Shown here piece after piece: positions 55,173-64,000 of a DNA stretch of 64,000 bases; the first letter of the stretch is position 1; each line of letters starts with the position of its first letter. Source of the DNA: Klebsiella africana (GTDB taxonomy: Bacteria > Pseudomonadota > Gammaproteobacteria > Enterobacterales > Enterobacteriaceae). Both the position numbers and the translations under genes were made by a program. The stretch spans positions 2,542,001 through 2,606,000 of the forward strand of contig NZ_CP084874.1 of assembly GCF_020526085.1 (NCBI RefSeq), read 5' to 3'. The notes under the pieces are model-generated. The model worked only from the letters and a program-made list of their open reading frames with translations. It was not told the origin of the DNA and searched no databases.

Positions 55173-56729
55173 ATGAACAGCACCTCCGCCGACTTCCAGA
55201 ATCTGTACCAGGCCCTGAGCCACAGCGCCGCCCGCAGCCCGGATGCCCTGGCGCTGGCGTTTGAGGATCAGCGCTATCTGTACCGCGATTTTCATCTGCG
55301 GGTTCAGCGGGCGATGGCGCAGCTTGATCGCGGCTGGTCGCTGCGCAAAGGCGACCGTATTCTGCTGGCCTGGGGGAATCATCCCGCTTTTTGCGAAGTC
55401 CTTTTTGCCGCGCTGGGTCTGGGCATCGAAGTCGTGCCTTTCAGCACCAAGCTTAAGCAGGCCGAAAGCGAGGCGCTGGTAGGTCATATCGCTCCCCGGG
55501 TTGTTCTGTTCGATGGGACCGTGCAGGACTGGCTGAAACACACCCCCGACGCGCGCGCGGTTTCACTCAGCGAATGGCAGGCGCTCTGTCTTCCCGAACC
55601 GCTGACCCACCCGCCGGTCCCGGTGAATCGTGACGATACAGCGGTGATGATGTTCACCTCCGGCACCACCGGAGAGCCTAAAGGGGCGATTATCACGCAC
55701 AATAACCTGCTCTGCGCGATTGACGCCTATACGCAAAAACTGAATCTCAGCGCCGCGGATAGCACCATTCTGGCGGTGCCTATCTACCACATCACCGGCC
55801 TGTCGGCGCTGCTGGCGCTGTTTATTAGCCTCGGCGCGAGCATCTGGCTACAGCATCGGTTCAACGCCCCGCAGGTGATCACCACCCTGCGCGAGCAAAA
55901 CATTACCTTTCTGCACGGCTCGCCCACCATTTTTATCCTCCTTTGCCAGGCTGCTCGCGAGCAGAGCGCCAGCCATCCCGGCGATTTTCCAGCATTGCGC
56001 ACGATTGCCTGCGGCGCGGGCCACCTGAGCGATGGACTGATCAAGGAGTTAAAAACCCTGTTCCCGCATACCGCGATTCAGCCAATCTACGGCCTCACTG
56101 AAACGACCTCGCCTGCGACGATTTTTCCGGGCGACGTCTGGGGCAGCGATAAATGCGGCAGTTCAGGTCAGGCGATCCCGGGTCTCGCCATTACCATCCG
56201 CAACGATCGTCAGGAGCCCCTGCCCGCCGGGCAAATCGGACATATCTGGTTAAAAGGCGATGTGGTGATCCGCGAATACTGGCAGCACAGCGAACGACGC
56301 CCGAGCTGCGATGCGCAGGGCTGGTTTTGTACCGGCGATCTGGGCTATCTCGACGACGAAGGCTGGCTGTACATCAAAGACCGCAGCAAGGACATGATCA
56401 ATCGCGGCGGCGAGAAAATTTATTCGCTGGAGCTGGAAAACATTCTTTCTACCTACCGGGGAGTACGGGAAGTGGCCGTCATCCCGACCCCCAGCCCGGT
56501 CTACGGCGAAGAGCCCGTGGCGTTTATCGTGCCGGACGGCCAGCATCACCTGACCAGCGAAGAGATCCTCGACTGGCTGAAGGTCAAAATCGCCCGCTTT
56601 AAGCTGCCGGCGCGGATTATTTTCACCCGTGTTTTACCGCGTACCCACAACGGCAAAGTAAGTAAACAGCAGCTCAAAACGCGTCTCGCAGAATCCATCA
56701 TCACGCTATCAACGGAGGATAAAAAGTGA
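55173..56729 (+). CDS. Acyl-CoA synthetase (AMP-forming)
   Basis: 518 residues. AMP-binding loop MFTSGTTGEPKGAIITHNNL, YHITGLSALLALF, IQPIYGLTETTSP (motif YGxTE), GDLGYLDDEGWLYIKDRSKD and the C-terminal Lys in PRTHNGKVSKQQL. It activates a carboxylic acid to its CoA thioester using ATP. The substrate-pocket sequence does not identify whether the acid is fatty, aromatic or other. AGGAGAGAC is the ribosome site. It opens an operon with a fused CoA-transferase, SDR, thiolase, two carriers and a lactonase. The stop overlaps the next start. Confidence 0.9.
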   Translation: MNSTSADFQNLYQALSHSAARSPDALALAFEDQRYLYRDFHLRVQRAMAQLDRGWSLRKGDRILLAWGNHPAFCEVLFAALGLGIEVVPFSTKLKQAESEALVGHIAPRVVLFDGTVQDWLKHTPDARAVSLSEWQALCLPEPLTHPPVPVNRDDTAVMMFTSGTTGEPKGAIITHNNLLCAIDAYTQKLNLSAADSTILAVPIYHITGLSALLALFISLGASIWLQHRFNAPQVITTLREQNITFLHGSPTIFILLCQAAREQSASHPGDFPALRTIACGAGHLSDGLIKELKTLFPHTAIQPIYGLTETTSPATIFPGDVWGSDKCGSSGQAIPGLAITIRNDRQEPLPAGQIGHIWLKGDVVIREYWQHSERRPSCDAQGWFCTGDLGYLDDEGWLYIKDRSKDMINRGGEKIYSLELENILSTYRGVREVAVIPTPSPVYGEEPVAFIVPDGQHHLTSEEILDWLKVKIARFKLPARIIFTRVLPRTHNGKVSKQQLKTRLAESIITLSTEDKK

Positions 56730-58318
56730 GCAGCAAATTTATCGACGCCCATGAGGCGGCGCGGTGGGTCGCCAGCGGCGACACCGTCTGTACCGTCGGG
56801 ATGACGCTTATCGGCGCGGCGGAGTCCATTTTAAGCGCCATCGAAGCGCGCTTTCTAACCGCAGGCGAACCGCGTGACCTGACGCTGCTGCATGCCGCGG
56901 GGCAAAGCGATCGCCAGCGCGGCATCCAGCACTTCGCCCATCCGGGTATGGTGACCCGCCTTATCGGTTCGCACTGGGGGCTGGCGCCGCGCTGGATGGC
57001 GATGATCAACAACAACGAAGTGGAAGCCTGGTGTCTGCCGCAGGGACAGATCGTCCATCTCTATAGCGCGATGGCCGCCGGACTGCCGGGGCGGCTTTCC
57101 CCCGTCGGTCTCGGTACCTTTGTCGATCCGCGCATAGAGGGCGGAAGGATGAACGCCCGCACCCGCGAACAGCCCAATCTGATCGAGCATGTCACGTTTC
57201 GCGGCGACGAATATCTGTTTTATCCAGCCCTTCCTCTGGACGTGGTCATTGTGCGCGGCACCCATGCTGATGAAGACGGCAACCTCACGACCGATGAAGA
57301 GGTGATGAAGCTGGAAGTGTTGCACGCCGTTCTCGCCGCCAGACGCTATGGGGCGAAGGTGCTGGCGCAGGTGAAATATCGCGTAGCGAAAGGCTCGCTG
57401 CATCCGAAAAGCATCACCGTTCCCGGCAACCTGATCGACGCCATTGTGGTGTGCGAAGATCCGCAGACGGATCACCGCCAGACTTCAAGCTGGGCCTTCG
57501 ACCCCGCGCTGTGCGGCGATATCCAGCTGCCCGCCGCGCAGAATGCACCGCTGCCGCTGGACCTGCGCAAGCTTATCGGGCGGATTGCCTGCCGCTATCT
57601 GACCCCCGGCTGCGTCATCAATCTCGGCACCGGTATTCCCAATGACGTGATTGGCGCCATCATTCACGAGGAACAGCTCGGCGAGCAGGTCACCATCACC
57701 GTCGAGTCAGGGATCTACGGCGGGCAGCAGGCGGGTGGCGTGGATTTCGGTATCGGCCGTAATCTGAGCGCGATGATTAGCCACCAGGATCAAATGCTCT
57801 ACTACAACGGCGCAGGGGTCGATATCACCTTTATGGGCGCTGGCGAGATGGACCCGCACGGGCACGTCAATGCCACACGGCTCGGCGCATCCTGCCCCGG
57901 CGCGGGCGGTTTTATCGATATCACCCAGAATGCCCGCCACGTCGTGTTCTGCTCCTCGTTTACCGCCAAAGGGCTGGAGATCGCCTGTGAACACGGGGCG
58001 CTGCACATCCGCCGCGAAGGCGAGGTGCGTAAATTCGTCGCCGGGGTAAACCAGATTTCTTACAACGGCGAACTGGCCCGCGCCAAAGGACAAACCATGC
58101 ATTACGTCACCGAACGGGCGGTTTTCGAACTGCGCCCGGAAGGACCGGTGCTGACGGAAATCGCCCCTGGTATCGATCTTGAGCGCGACATCCTGGCGCA
58201 TATGGATTTTCGTCCGGCGATCGCCGCAGATCTTCAGGTTTTGGACAGTCGTTTGTTCGCCCCGCCGCCCTGCGGCCTCGCGCAACATCTGTCCCGAAAT
58301 TCATCCTCTGACTCATAA
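56726..58318 (+). CDS. Fused 3-oxoacid/acetate CoA-transferase
   Basis: 530 residues starting at GTG, which overlaps the ligase stop (GTGA); GGAGGA lies about seven bases upstream. Both CoA-transferase halves are in one chain, as in YdiF/propionate CoA-transferase: the A half has VGLGTFVDPRIEGGRMNA and LPLDVVIVRGTHADEDGNLT, the B half INLGTGIPNDVIGAII, catalytic Glu in TVESGIYGGQQAGG and FMGAGEMDPHGHVNATRLG. It moves CoA between short acyl groups. Having a ligase and a transferase in one operon gives two ways to activate the substrate. Confidence 0.92.
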   Translation: MSSKFIDAHEAARWVASGDTVCTVGMTLIGAAESILSAIEARFLTAGEPRDLTLLHAAGQSDRQRGIQHFAHPGMVTRLIGSHWGLAPRWMAMINNNEVEAWCLPQGQIVHLYSAMAAGLPGRLSPVGLGTFVDPRIEGGRMNARTREQPNLIEHVTFRGDEYLFYPALPLDVVIVRGTHADEDGNLTTDEEVMKLEVLHAVLAARRYGAKVLAQVKYRVAKGSLHPKSITVPGNLIDAIVVCEDPQTDHRQTSSWAFDPALCGDIQLPAAQNAPLPLDLRKLIGRIACRYLTPGCVINLGTGIPNDVIGAIIHEEQLGEQVTITVESGIYGGQQAGGVDFGIGRNLSAMISHQDQMLYYNGAGVDITFMGAGEMDPHGHVNATRLGASCPGAGGFIDITQNARHVVFCSSFTAKGLEIACEHGALHIRREGEVRKFVAGVNQISYNGELARAKGQTMHYVTERAVFELRPEGPVLTEIAPGIDLERDILAHMDFRPAIAADLQVLDSRLFAPPPCGLAQHLSRNSSSDS

Positions 58319-58329
58319 GGAACGTTGCT

Positions 58330-59064
58330 ATGAAACTTGCCAGTAAAACCGCCATTGTCACCGGCGCCGCACGCGGCATCGGCTTTGGCATTGCCCAGGT
58401 ACTTGCGCGGGAAGGCGCGCGAGTGATTATCGCCGATCGTGATGCGCATGGCGAAGCCGCCGCCGCTTCCCTGCGCGAATCGGGCGCAAAGGCGCAGTTT
58501 ATCAGCTGCAATATCGCAGAAAAAACGCAGGTCGAAGCGCTGTTTTCCCAGGCCGAAGAGGCGTTTGGCCCGGTAGATATTCTGGTGAATAACGCCGGAA
58601 TTAACCGCGACGCCATGCTGCATAAACTCACCGAAGCGGACTGGGACACGGTAATTGACGTCAATCTGAAAGGCACTTTTCTTTGTATGCAGCAGGCCGC
58701 TATCCGCATGCGCGAGCGTGGTGCGGGCCGCATTATCAATATCGCTTCCGCCAGCTGGCTTGGCAACGTCGGGCAAACCAACTATTCGGCGTCAAAAGCC
58801 GGCGTGGTGGGAATGACCAAAACCGCCTGCCGCGAACTGGCGAAAAAAGGTGTCACGGTGAATGCCATCTGCCCGGGCTTTATCGATACCGACATGACGC
58901 GCGGCGTTCCGGAAAACGTCTGGCAAATCATGATCGGTAAAATCCCTGCGGGTTTCGCCGGCGAGGCGAAAGACGTCGGCGAGTGCGTGGCGTTTCTGGC
59001 GTCCGATGGCGCGCGCTATATCAATGGTGAAGTGATTAACGTCGGCGGCGGCATGGTGCTGTAA
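58330..59064 (+). CDS. FabG/PhaB-like short-chain dehydrogenase
   Basis: 244 residues. Classical SDR: TGAARGIGFGIAQVLAREGA, NNAGINRDAMLHKLTEADWD, catalytic Ser in IASASWLGNVGQTNYSASK, with Tyr-x-x-x-Lys in YSASK, and the tail INGEVINVGGGMVL. The NNAGI-x-RD pattern is typical of 3-oxoacyl-ACP/acetoacetyl-CoA reductases. Here it probably oxidises a 3-hydroxyacyl-CoA to the 3-ketoacyl-CoA for the following thiolase. AAGGAACG precedes the ATG; 11 bases separate it from the next gene. Confidence 0.9.
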   Translation: MKLASKTAIVTGAARGIGFGIAQVLAREGARVIIADRDAHGEAAAASLRESGAKAQFISCNIAEKTQVEALFSQAEEAFGPVDILVNNAGINRDAMLHKLTEADWDTVIDVNLKGTFLCMQQAAIRMRERGAGRIINIASASWLGNVGQTNYSASKAGVVGMTKTACRELAKKGVTVNAICPGFIDTDMTRGVPENVWQIMIGKIPAGFAGEAKDVGECVAFLASDGARYINGEVINVGGGMVL

Positions 59065-59075
59065 GGAGAAAAACA

Positions 59076-60266
59076 ATGACCCAGGCTAATGATATTGTAA
59101 TTGTCAGCGGCGTCCGTACCGCTATTGGCACATTTAACGGCAGTCTTAAACATACCCATCAGCATGACCTTGGGGCCGCCGTCATTCGCGAAGCCATTGC
59201 CCGCGCCGGGATTGCGCCGCAGGATATCGACGAAACTATCGTCGGTAACGTCGGGCAAATCGCCGAAAGCGGTTTTATCGCGCGCATCTGTCAGCTGCGC
59301 GCGGGGATCCCGCAGGAGAGCACTGCCTATTCCGTTAACCGCCAGTGCGGCTCCGGACTTCAGGCCCTGGCGGACGGCATGATGCAGCTGCAAAGCGGCC
59401 AGGCCGAGGTGGTCGTCGCCTGCGGCACTGAAAATATGACCCAGTTGCCCTACTACCTGCGTAAAGCGCGCGATGGCTATCGCATGGGCCATGGCGAGCT
59501 GGAAGATGGCCTGATCTCCATTCTTACCTGGCCGGAAGGCCCTTATCACAACGGCATCACCGCGGAAAACGTCGCGCAACGCTTCGGTATTACCCGCGAA
59601 GCGATGGACGATTTTGCCTGGTCGAGCCAGCAGAAGGCACTAAAGGCGATCGCGGAGGGTCGCTTTCGCGAGCAGATCCTGGCCCTTGAGGTGCCGGACG
59701 GCAAAAAAGCGACCCGCCTGTTTGCGACCGATGAACATCCGCGCGATACCCCGCGCGAAAAGCTCGCCACGCTGCGTCCGGCGTTTAAAGCCGACGGCGT
59801 AGTGACGGCGGCCAATTCATCGGGCATTAACGACGGCGCAGCGGCGCTGGTGATGATGACCCGCCAGCAGGCGGAAAAACGCGGCTTAACCCCGCGCATG
59901 CGCATTCGCGGCTGGGCTGTCGCCGGCTGCGGGGCAGAGATTATGGGGTTTGGCCCCGCTCCCGCGACCCGACGCCTGATGGACCGTCTCAATATAGACG
60001 TGCAGTCCATCGATTTAATAGAACTCAATGAAGCTTTCGCCGCTCAGGCGCTGGCGGTGATGAACGATCTGCGTCTCGACCCGGCCCGCGTTAACGTCAA
60101 CGGCGGCGCGATCGCCCTCGGCCACCCGGTAGGTGCCAGCGGTGCGATCCTGCCGGTCAAACTGATGTATGAAATGGCGCGCAGCGGCGCACGCACTGGT
60201 CTGGTCACCATGTGCATCGGCGGTGGCCAGGGGATTTCTATGCTGTTCGAGCGCGAAGGCGCTTAG
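59076..60266 (+). CDS. Thiolase (second acetyl-CoA acyltransferase)
   Basis: 396 residues. Catalytic Cys91 in NRQCGSGLQALADG, His in [16 protein letters not shown] and Cys in TMCIGGGQGISM. The loop before the active site (TENMTQLPYYLRKARDGYRM) differs from AtoB-type enzymes and from the thiolase at 29376, pointing to another chain length or substituted substrate. It should cleave a 3-ketoacyl-CoA with CoA, giving acetyl-CoA. TAAGGAG lies upstream. Followed by a palindromic hairpin at 60275-60297. Confidence 0.93.
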   Translation: MTQANDIVIVSGVRTAIGTFNGSLKHTHQHDLGAAVIREAIARAGIAPQDIDETIVGNVGQIAESGFIARICQLRAGIPQESTAYSVNRQCGSGLQALADGMMQLQSGQAEVVVACGTENMTQLPYYLRKARDGYRMGHGELEDGLISILTWPEGPYHNGITAENVAQRFGITREAMDDFAWSSQQKALKAIAEGRFREQILALEVPDGKKATRLFATDEHPRDTPREKLATLRPAFKADGVVTAANSSGINDGAAALVMMTRQQAEKRGLTPRMRIRGWAVAGCGAEIMGFGPAPATRRLMDRLNIDVQSIDLIELNEAFAAQALAVMNDLRLDPARVNVNGGAIALGHPVGASGAILPVKLMYEMARSGARTGLVTMCIGGGQGISMLFEREGA

Positions 60267-60274
60267 GGAAAGAC

Positions 60275-60297
60275 GGCCCGAAGTGGGGCTTCGGGCC
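60275..60297 (+). terminator. GC-rich hairpin after the thiolase gene
   Basis: GGCCCGAAG / CTTCGGGCC with a five-base loop, nine bases beyond the thiolase stop. No T-run follows, so it more likely partly attenuates or protects the transcript than ends it. Confidence 0.5.
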
Positions 60298-60401
60298 GGG
60301 CGTCGTTCGGGTCAGCACCCGGCGACAACCTGTGAGCTGACGAACGGGATCGACGCGATCCCGGCAAGGCTTCTGACCACGAATACGGGGAAATAATAAC
60401 C

Positions 60402-61739
60402 ATGTCCGCAATAAATGAAAAGGCGGTAAACGGGACGCAGCTGCAACGCACCCATAAAAAAATCTACCGCCATTTGATGCCACTGCTTATCGTGGCGTAC
60501 ATCATCAGCTTTATTGATCGTACCAATATTGGCATGGCGAAAGCGACCATGTCGGTGGATATTGGCCTTTCCGCAACCGCATTCGGCCTCGGGGCCGGGT
60601 TGTTCTTTCTCACCTATGCGGTGCTGGAGATCCCCAGCAATCTGTTTTTAACCCGCGTTGGCGCACGGCGCTGGATAGCGCGCATTATGATTACCTGGGG
60701 GATCATCTCCTGCGGTATGGCGTTTGTCACCGGGCCTACCTCCTTTTACGTGATGCGCCTTTTGCTCGGCGCCGCCGAAGCAGGGCTCTATCCGGGCATT
60801 ATTTACTACCTGACCCTCTGGTTTGGCCGCGAAGAGCGCGCAAAAGCCACCGGCCTGTTCCTGCTGGGGGTCTGCCTGGCCAATATTATCGGCGCGCCGC
60901 TGGGCGGATTGTTATTAAGCCTTGATGGCATGTCCGGCTGGCACGGCTGGCAGTGGATGTTCTTTATCGAAGGGCTGCCTGCGATAGCGCTGGCGTTCGT
61001 CGTCTGGCGCAGGCTGCCGGATAAACCTGCCGACGCCCGCTGGCTGAACCGCGACGACGTACAGGCCATCACTGCGGTGCTGGAGAAAGAAGCCGAGGAG
61101 ACGCGCCATACGCCGAGCCGTTTTTCCCTGAAAACCGCGCTGACCACCCGGGTGTTTTTGTTGCTGGTGCTGATTTACTTTACCCACCAGTTTTCGGTTT
61201 ACGGCCTGAGTTATTTCCTGCCGGGGATCATCGGTAGCTGGGGCCAGCTTACCCCGCTGCAGATCGGTCTGCTGACCGCCATTCCGTGGATTGCCGCCGC
61301 CGCCGGCGGGATACTGCTGCCGCGATTCGCCCGCACGGAACAGCGTTCCCGCAGCATGCTGATGGCCGGATATCTGGTCATGGCGACCGGTATGGCGATT
61401 GGCGCCATTGCCGGCCACGGCGTGGCGCTGCTTGGCTTCTCGCTGGCCGCTTTCATGTTCTTCGCTATGCAATCCATCATCTTTAACTGGCTCCCGTCCA
61501 TCATGAGCGGGCATATGCTGGCGGGCAGCTTCGGCCTGCTCAACTGCCTCGGGCTGTGCGGGGGCTTTCTCGGGCCGTTTATTCTCGGCGCGTTTGAGGA
61601 CCGCACCGGTGCGGCAACGTCCGGCTTATGGTTCGCTGTCGCGCTACTGATTATCGGCGCGCTGGTGTCCCTGTTTCTCAAAAGTTCCTCATCCCCAGGC
61701 GCCGTATCGGTGAAACAGGCCCACGGCGAAAAAGTGTAA
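60402..61739 (+). CDS. MFS anion:cation symporter-family transporter
   Basis: 445 residues, twelve helices. ACS-family (D-glucarate/phthalate-permease-like) features: LIVAYIISFIDRTNIGMAKA (loop with IDRxNI), RVGARRWIARIMITWG, GAAEAGLYPGIIYYLTLWFG and LDGMSGWHGWQWMFFIEGLP. These carriers take up organic acids such as sugar acids and aromatic acids. In an operon with a CoA ligase and thiolase it likely imports the acid that is then activated. GGGGAAATAA precedes the ATG. Confidence 0.9.
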   Translation: MSAINEKAVNGTQLQRTHKKIYRHLMPLLIVAYIISFIDRTNIGMAKATMSVDIGLSATAFGLGAGLFFLTYAVLEIPSNLFLTRVGARRWIARIMITWGIISCGMAFVTGPTSFYVMRLLLGAAEAGLYPGIIYYLTLWFGREERAKATGLFLLGVCLANIIGAPLGGLLLSLDGMSGWHGWQWMFFIEGLPAIALAFVVWRRLPDKPADARWLNRDDVQAITAVLEKEAEETRHTPSRFSLKTALTTRVFLLLVLIYFTHQFSVYGLSYFLPGIIGSWGQLTPLQIGLLTAIPWIAAAAGGILLPRFARTEQRSRSMLMAGYLVMATGMAIGAIAGHGVALLGFSLAAFMFFAMQSIIFNWLPSIMSGHMLAGSFGLLNCLGLCGGFLGPFILGAFEDRTGAATSGLWFAVALLIIGALVSLFLKSSSSPGAVSVKQAHGEKV

Positions 61740-61752
61740 TCAGGAGGCCATT

Positions 61753-62631
61753 ATGCGCATTGAAGTGTTACTGGATTTAAAAACCCGACTCGGCGAAAGC
61801 CCGGTCTGGGATGTCGAACAGCAGCGTCTTTGGTGGGTGGACAGCCTCGACGGGCGCCTGTTCGCCTGCAACGCACAGGGCGGCGCGATCAAGAGCTGGG
61901 ACGTGCGACAGAAAATTGGCTCTTTCGCCCTGCGCCAGAACGGCGAAGGCGCGGTGGTGGCGCTGCAGAATGGCGTTCATCTGCTCGACTTCGCCAGCGG
62001 CGAGCTGACGCTGTTGCACCATCCGGAAGCGGACCGACCCTTTAACCGGCTCAACGACGGCAAAGTCGATCGTCAGGGACGCTTTCTGTTCGGGTCAATG
62101 GATATGCGCGAAGAGGAACCGAGCGGCGCGCTATATCGCCTGGACGCCGATCTGTCCCTGCACGTGCTGAAGAAAGACATTATCGTCTCTAACGCCCCCT
62201 GCTGGAGCCCCTCCGGCGAGACGTTCTATTTTGCCGATACCTGGACGGGCGAAATCTGCGCCTGGGACTACAACACCGCGACCGGCGAGCTTTCCGGCGA
62301 ACGGATCTTTTGCCATGTCGATCGCAGCGAAGGCGGCGCGGCGGATGGCGCCACCGTGGACAGCGAAGGCTATCTGTGGAACGCGCTGGTCTACGCGGGC
62401 AAGCTGGTGCGCTATACCCCGGAAGGCAAGGTTGATCGCATCATTGAGATGCCGGTGAAAAAAGTGACCAGCGTGATGTTCGGCGGCGAAAACCTTGATG
62501 TGCTGTACGTCACCTCCATGGCGCAGCCGCCCCTCCCGCGCTTCCCGGAAGATAATCAGCTGCGCGGCAGCCTGTTCGCCATTTACGACCTGGGCGTGAC
62601 CGGCGTAGCGGAACGGCGCTTTGCCGGCTAA
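61753..62631 (+). CDS. SMP-30/gluconolactonase-family lactonase
   Basis: 292 residues, a six-bladed propeller. Metal-site Glu in KTRLGESPVWDVEQQRLWWV, Asn in DRPFNRLNDGKVDRQGRFLF, and later NAPCWSPSGETFYFADT and GGAADGATVDSEGYLWNALV. It hydrolyses a sugar- or hydroxy-acid lactone with a divalent metal. CAGGAGG is the ribosome site, 13 bases after the carrier. A lactonase in a CoA-dependent route suggests that the natural substrate is a lactone opened to a hydroxy acid. Confidence 0.9.
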   Translation: MRIEVLLDLKTRLGESPVWDVEQQRLWWVDSLDGRLFACNAQGGAIKSWDVRQKIGSFALRQNGEGAVVALQNGVHLLDFASGELTLLHHPEADRPFNRLNDGKVDRQGRFLFGSMDMREEEPSGALYRLDADLSLHVLKKDIIVSNAPCWSPSGETFYFADTWTGEICAWDYNTATGELSGERIFCHVDRSEGGAADGATVDSEGYLWNALVYAGKLVRYTPEGKVDRIIEMPVKKVTSVMFGGENLDVLYVTSMAQPPLPRFPEDNQLRGSLFAIYDLGVTGVAERRFAG

Positions 62632-62739
62632 GCAAACCTCCGGCTCGCCGCGATAACAATAATACCCGGCGAATAACTCTGACCCTGACATCAGGCGGCG
62701 CGCATCATGCTGTCGCGACGCCGCGGAGTAAACACGACT

Positions 62740-64000
62740 ATGACAACAATCAATCACACACCTGCCGGCGAACAACGTGGCAAGAAACGGCTGATACATC
62801 GTTTCTCCTGGGTTTCGCTACTGGTTTGCTGGCTAATCTGGGTGCTCAACGCCTACGATCGCGAGATGATCCTGCGCCTTGGCCCGGTCATCTCTAAGGA
62901 GTTCTCACTCTCGCCGGAACAGTGGGGCAACATCGTCGCCCTGATCATGGTTGCTCTTGCGGTGCTGGATATTCCCGGCTCCATCTGGAGCGATCGCTAC
63001 GGGTCTGGCTGGAAGCGAGCACGCTTTCAGGTTCCGCTGGTGCTGGGCTATACCGCCCTGTCGTTTATTTCCGGGATTAAAGCGATCAGCCATGGACTGA
63101 CGGCCTTCGTACTGCTGCGCGTGGGCGTTAACCTCGGGGCCGGCTGGGGCGAGCCCGTCGGCGTCAGCAACACCGCGGAGTGGTGGCCGAAAGAGAAGCG
63201 CGGCTTCGCGCTGGGAGTGCATCATACCGGCTATCCGATTGGCGCCCTGCTGAGCGGCGTGGTGGCAAGCCTGGTGCTTGCCACGTTTGGCGAAGGCAGC
63301 TGGCGCTACTGCTTCCTGCTGGCGCTGATCGTTGCCATCCCGCTGATGATCTTCTGGGCGAAATATTCCACCGCCGATCGCATCAATACGCTGTATCAGC
63401 ATATCGACAGCCAGGGGATGACGCGCCCGGCGACGCAGGAAAGCAGCCATGTCGCCAAAGGCGAAGGGATGAAAACCTTTTTACGCACCCTGCGCAACCG
63501 CAATATTTCGCTGACAGCGGGCAATACCCTGCTGACGCAAATCGTCTATATGGGCATTAACGTTGTCCTGCCCCCGTACCTTTATCACGTCTCCGGCCTG
63601 TCGCTGGCGGCCTCCGCCGGGCTGAGTATTATCTTCACACTTACCGGTACCCTGGGTCAGATAATCTGGCCCTGGCTGTCGGACAGCTTTGGCCGCAAAC
63701 GAACCCTGATCGTCTGCGGTCTGTGGATGAGTATCGGCATTGCGCTGTTCTATTTCGCCACCAATATGCCGCGCCTTATCGCCATTCAGCTATTTTTTGG
63801 CCTGGTAGCCAACGCCGTGTGGCCTATCTACTACGCCATGGCATCGGACTCCGCCGAAGAACGCGCCACCTCTACCGCTAACGGAATCATCACCACGGCG
63901 ATGTTTATCGGCGGCGGCATTTCGCCATTGCTGATGGGCTGGCTCATTCAGTTTGGCGGCGGCTGGGAAAATCCAGCGGGTTATATCTACGCCTTCTTTA
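62740..64000 (+). CDS. Second MFS transporter (C-terminus beyond window)
   Basis: About 420 residues are visible from MTTINHTPAGEQRGKKRLIH; the frame is still open at the window end, and eleven or so helices are present. The start shows VSLLVCWLIWVLNAYDREMI, with the helix-2 loop IWSDRYGSGWKRARFQVP and the helix-4/5 stretch NTAEWWPKEKRGFALGVHHT typical of MFS organic-acid carriers. It follows the lactonase gene by 108 bases. Two carriers in the same operon suggest import of two related forms (for example lactone and free acid) or import plus export. Confidence 0.87.
   Translation, partial: MTTINHTPAGEQRGKKRLIHRFSWVSLLVCWLIWVLNAYDREMILRLGPVISKEFSLSPEQWGNIVALIMVALAVLDIPGSIWSDRYGSGWKRARFQVPLVLGYTALSFISGIKAISHGLTAFVLLRVGVNLGAGWGEPVGVSNTAEWWPKEKRGFALGVHHTGYPIGALLSGVVASLVLATFGEGSWRYCFLLALIVAIPLMIFWAKYSTADRINTLYQHIDSQGMTRPATQESSHVAKGEGMKTFLRTLRNRNISLTAGNTLLTQIVYMGINVVLPPYLYHVSGLSLAASAGLSIIFTLTGTLGQIIWPWLSDSFGRKRTLIVCGLWMSIGIALFYFATNMPRLIAIQLFFGLVANAVWPIYYAMASDSAEERATSTANGIITTAMFIGGGISPLLMGWLIQFGGGWENPAGYIYAFF

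Noticed and set aside
60275..60297. Operon end after the second thiolase
   Set aside because: The hairpin lacks a T-run and the next genes fit the same pathway, so the operon was kept as one unit.

Overview
The window is a stretch of enterobacterial chromosome. Landmarks are the Salmonella-type phosphoglycerate uptake cluster (pgtP / pgtCBA), the potassium-binding BON-LysM protein Kbp (YgaU), tyrosine phenol-lyase with its tyrosine permease (tpl-tutB, a pair best known from Citrobacter freundii and relatives), and trpB/trpA products close to the E. coli proteins. Citrobacter or a close relative (Salmonella/Klebsiella/Raoultella range) is the best guess; the sequence alone does not fix the genus. 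No rRNA, tRNA, CRISPR array, prophage or intact insertion sequence was seen.

Layout: 1-1.0 kb, end of a LysE/RhtB exporter and kbp. 1.2-7.4 kb, pgtP divergent from pgtC-pgtB-pgtA. 7.6-9.9 kb, LysR regulator divergent from an aldo/keto reductase, then a broken Tat-signal gene. 10.0-14.1 kb, minus-strand operon: DeoR-PfkB fusion, GATase-like protein, YdcZ-type transporter, phosphotriesterase-family hydrolase. 14.5-16.2 kb, double-GNAT protein, VOC protein and an unlisted 49-residue membrane protein preceded by a terminator-like hairpin. 16.7-19.1 kb, a trpB-trpA pair with its own promoter, TrpR operator, leader peptide and attenuator, separated by what looks like a trpC scar.

19.3-23.2 kb carries a MerR-type regulator, an outer-membrane protein, a Crp/Fnr-type regulator and a LysR regulator. 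23.4-34.4 kb is an eleven-gene plus-strand cluster: MFS importer, CoA-transferase A/B, cupin, SDR, 3-hydroxyacyl-type dehydrogenase, cyclase-family hydrolase, thiolase, beta-keto acid cleavage enzyme, and a second pntAB. It reads as a complete route for an unidentified hydroxy/keto acid: hydrolysis, oxidation to a 3-keto acid, exchange cleavage with acetyl-CoA to acetoacetate plus a new acyl-CoA, CoA transfer, thiolysis, and redox balancing. This is the strongest candidate for an undescribed system here.

34.8-38.2 kb is an AT-rich accessory block: DUF2975/HTH pair, a basic secreted protein, a periplasmic two-lobed aspartic protease and a zinc-ribbon protein. 38.2-41.7 kb holds tpl-tutB with TyrR and CRP sites. 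41.7-43.6 kb is decayed DNA with a transposase remnant. 43.7-47.0 kb holds an extra GAPDH, an AraC/GlxA-type regulator, a DUF2255 protein and a truncated hydrolase containing an octamer repeat. 47.1-55.0 kb is a divergent sugar locus with two DeoR regulators, DeoC-type aldolase, FGGY kinase, AlsE-type epimerase, PfkB kinase, FucP-type permease and VOC protein. 55.2-64.0 kb is a second acyl-CoA operon: CoA ligase, fused CoA-transferase, SDR, thiolase, two MFS carriers and an SMP-30 lactonase, the last carrier running off the window end.
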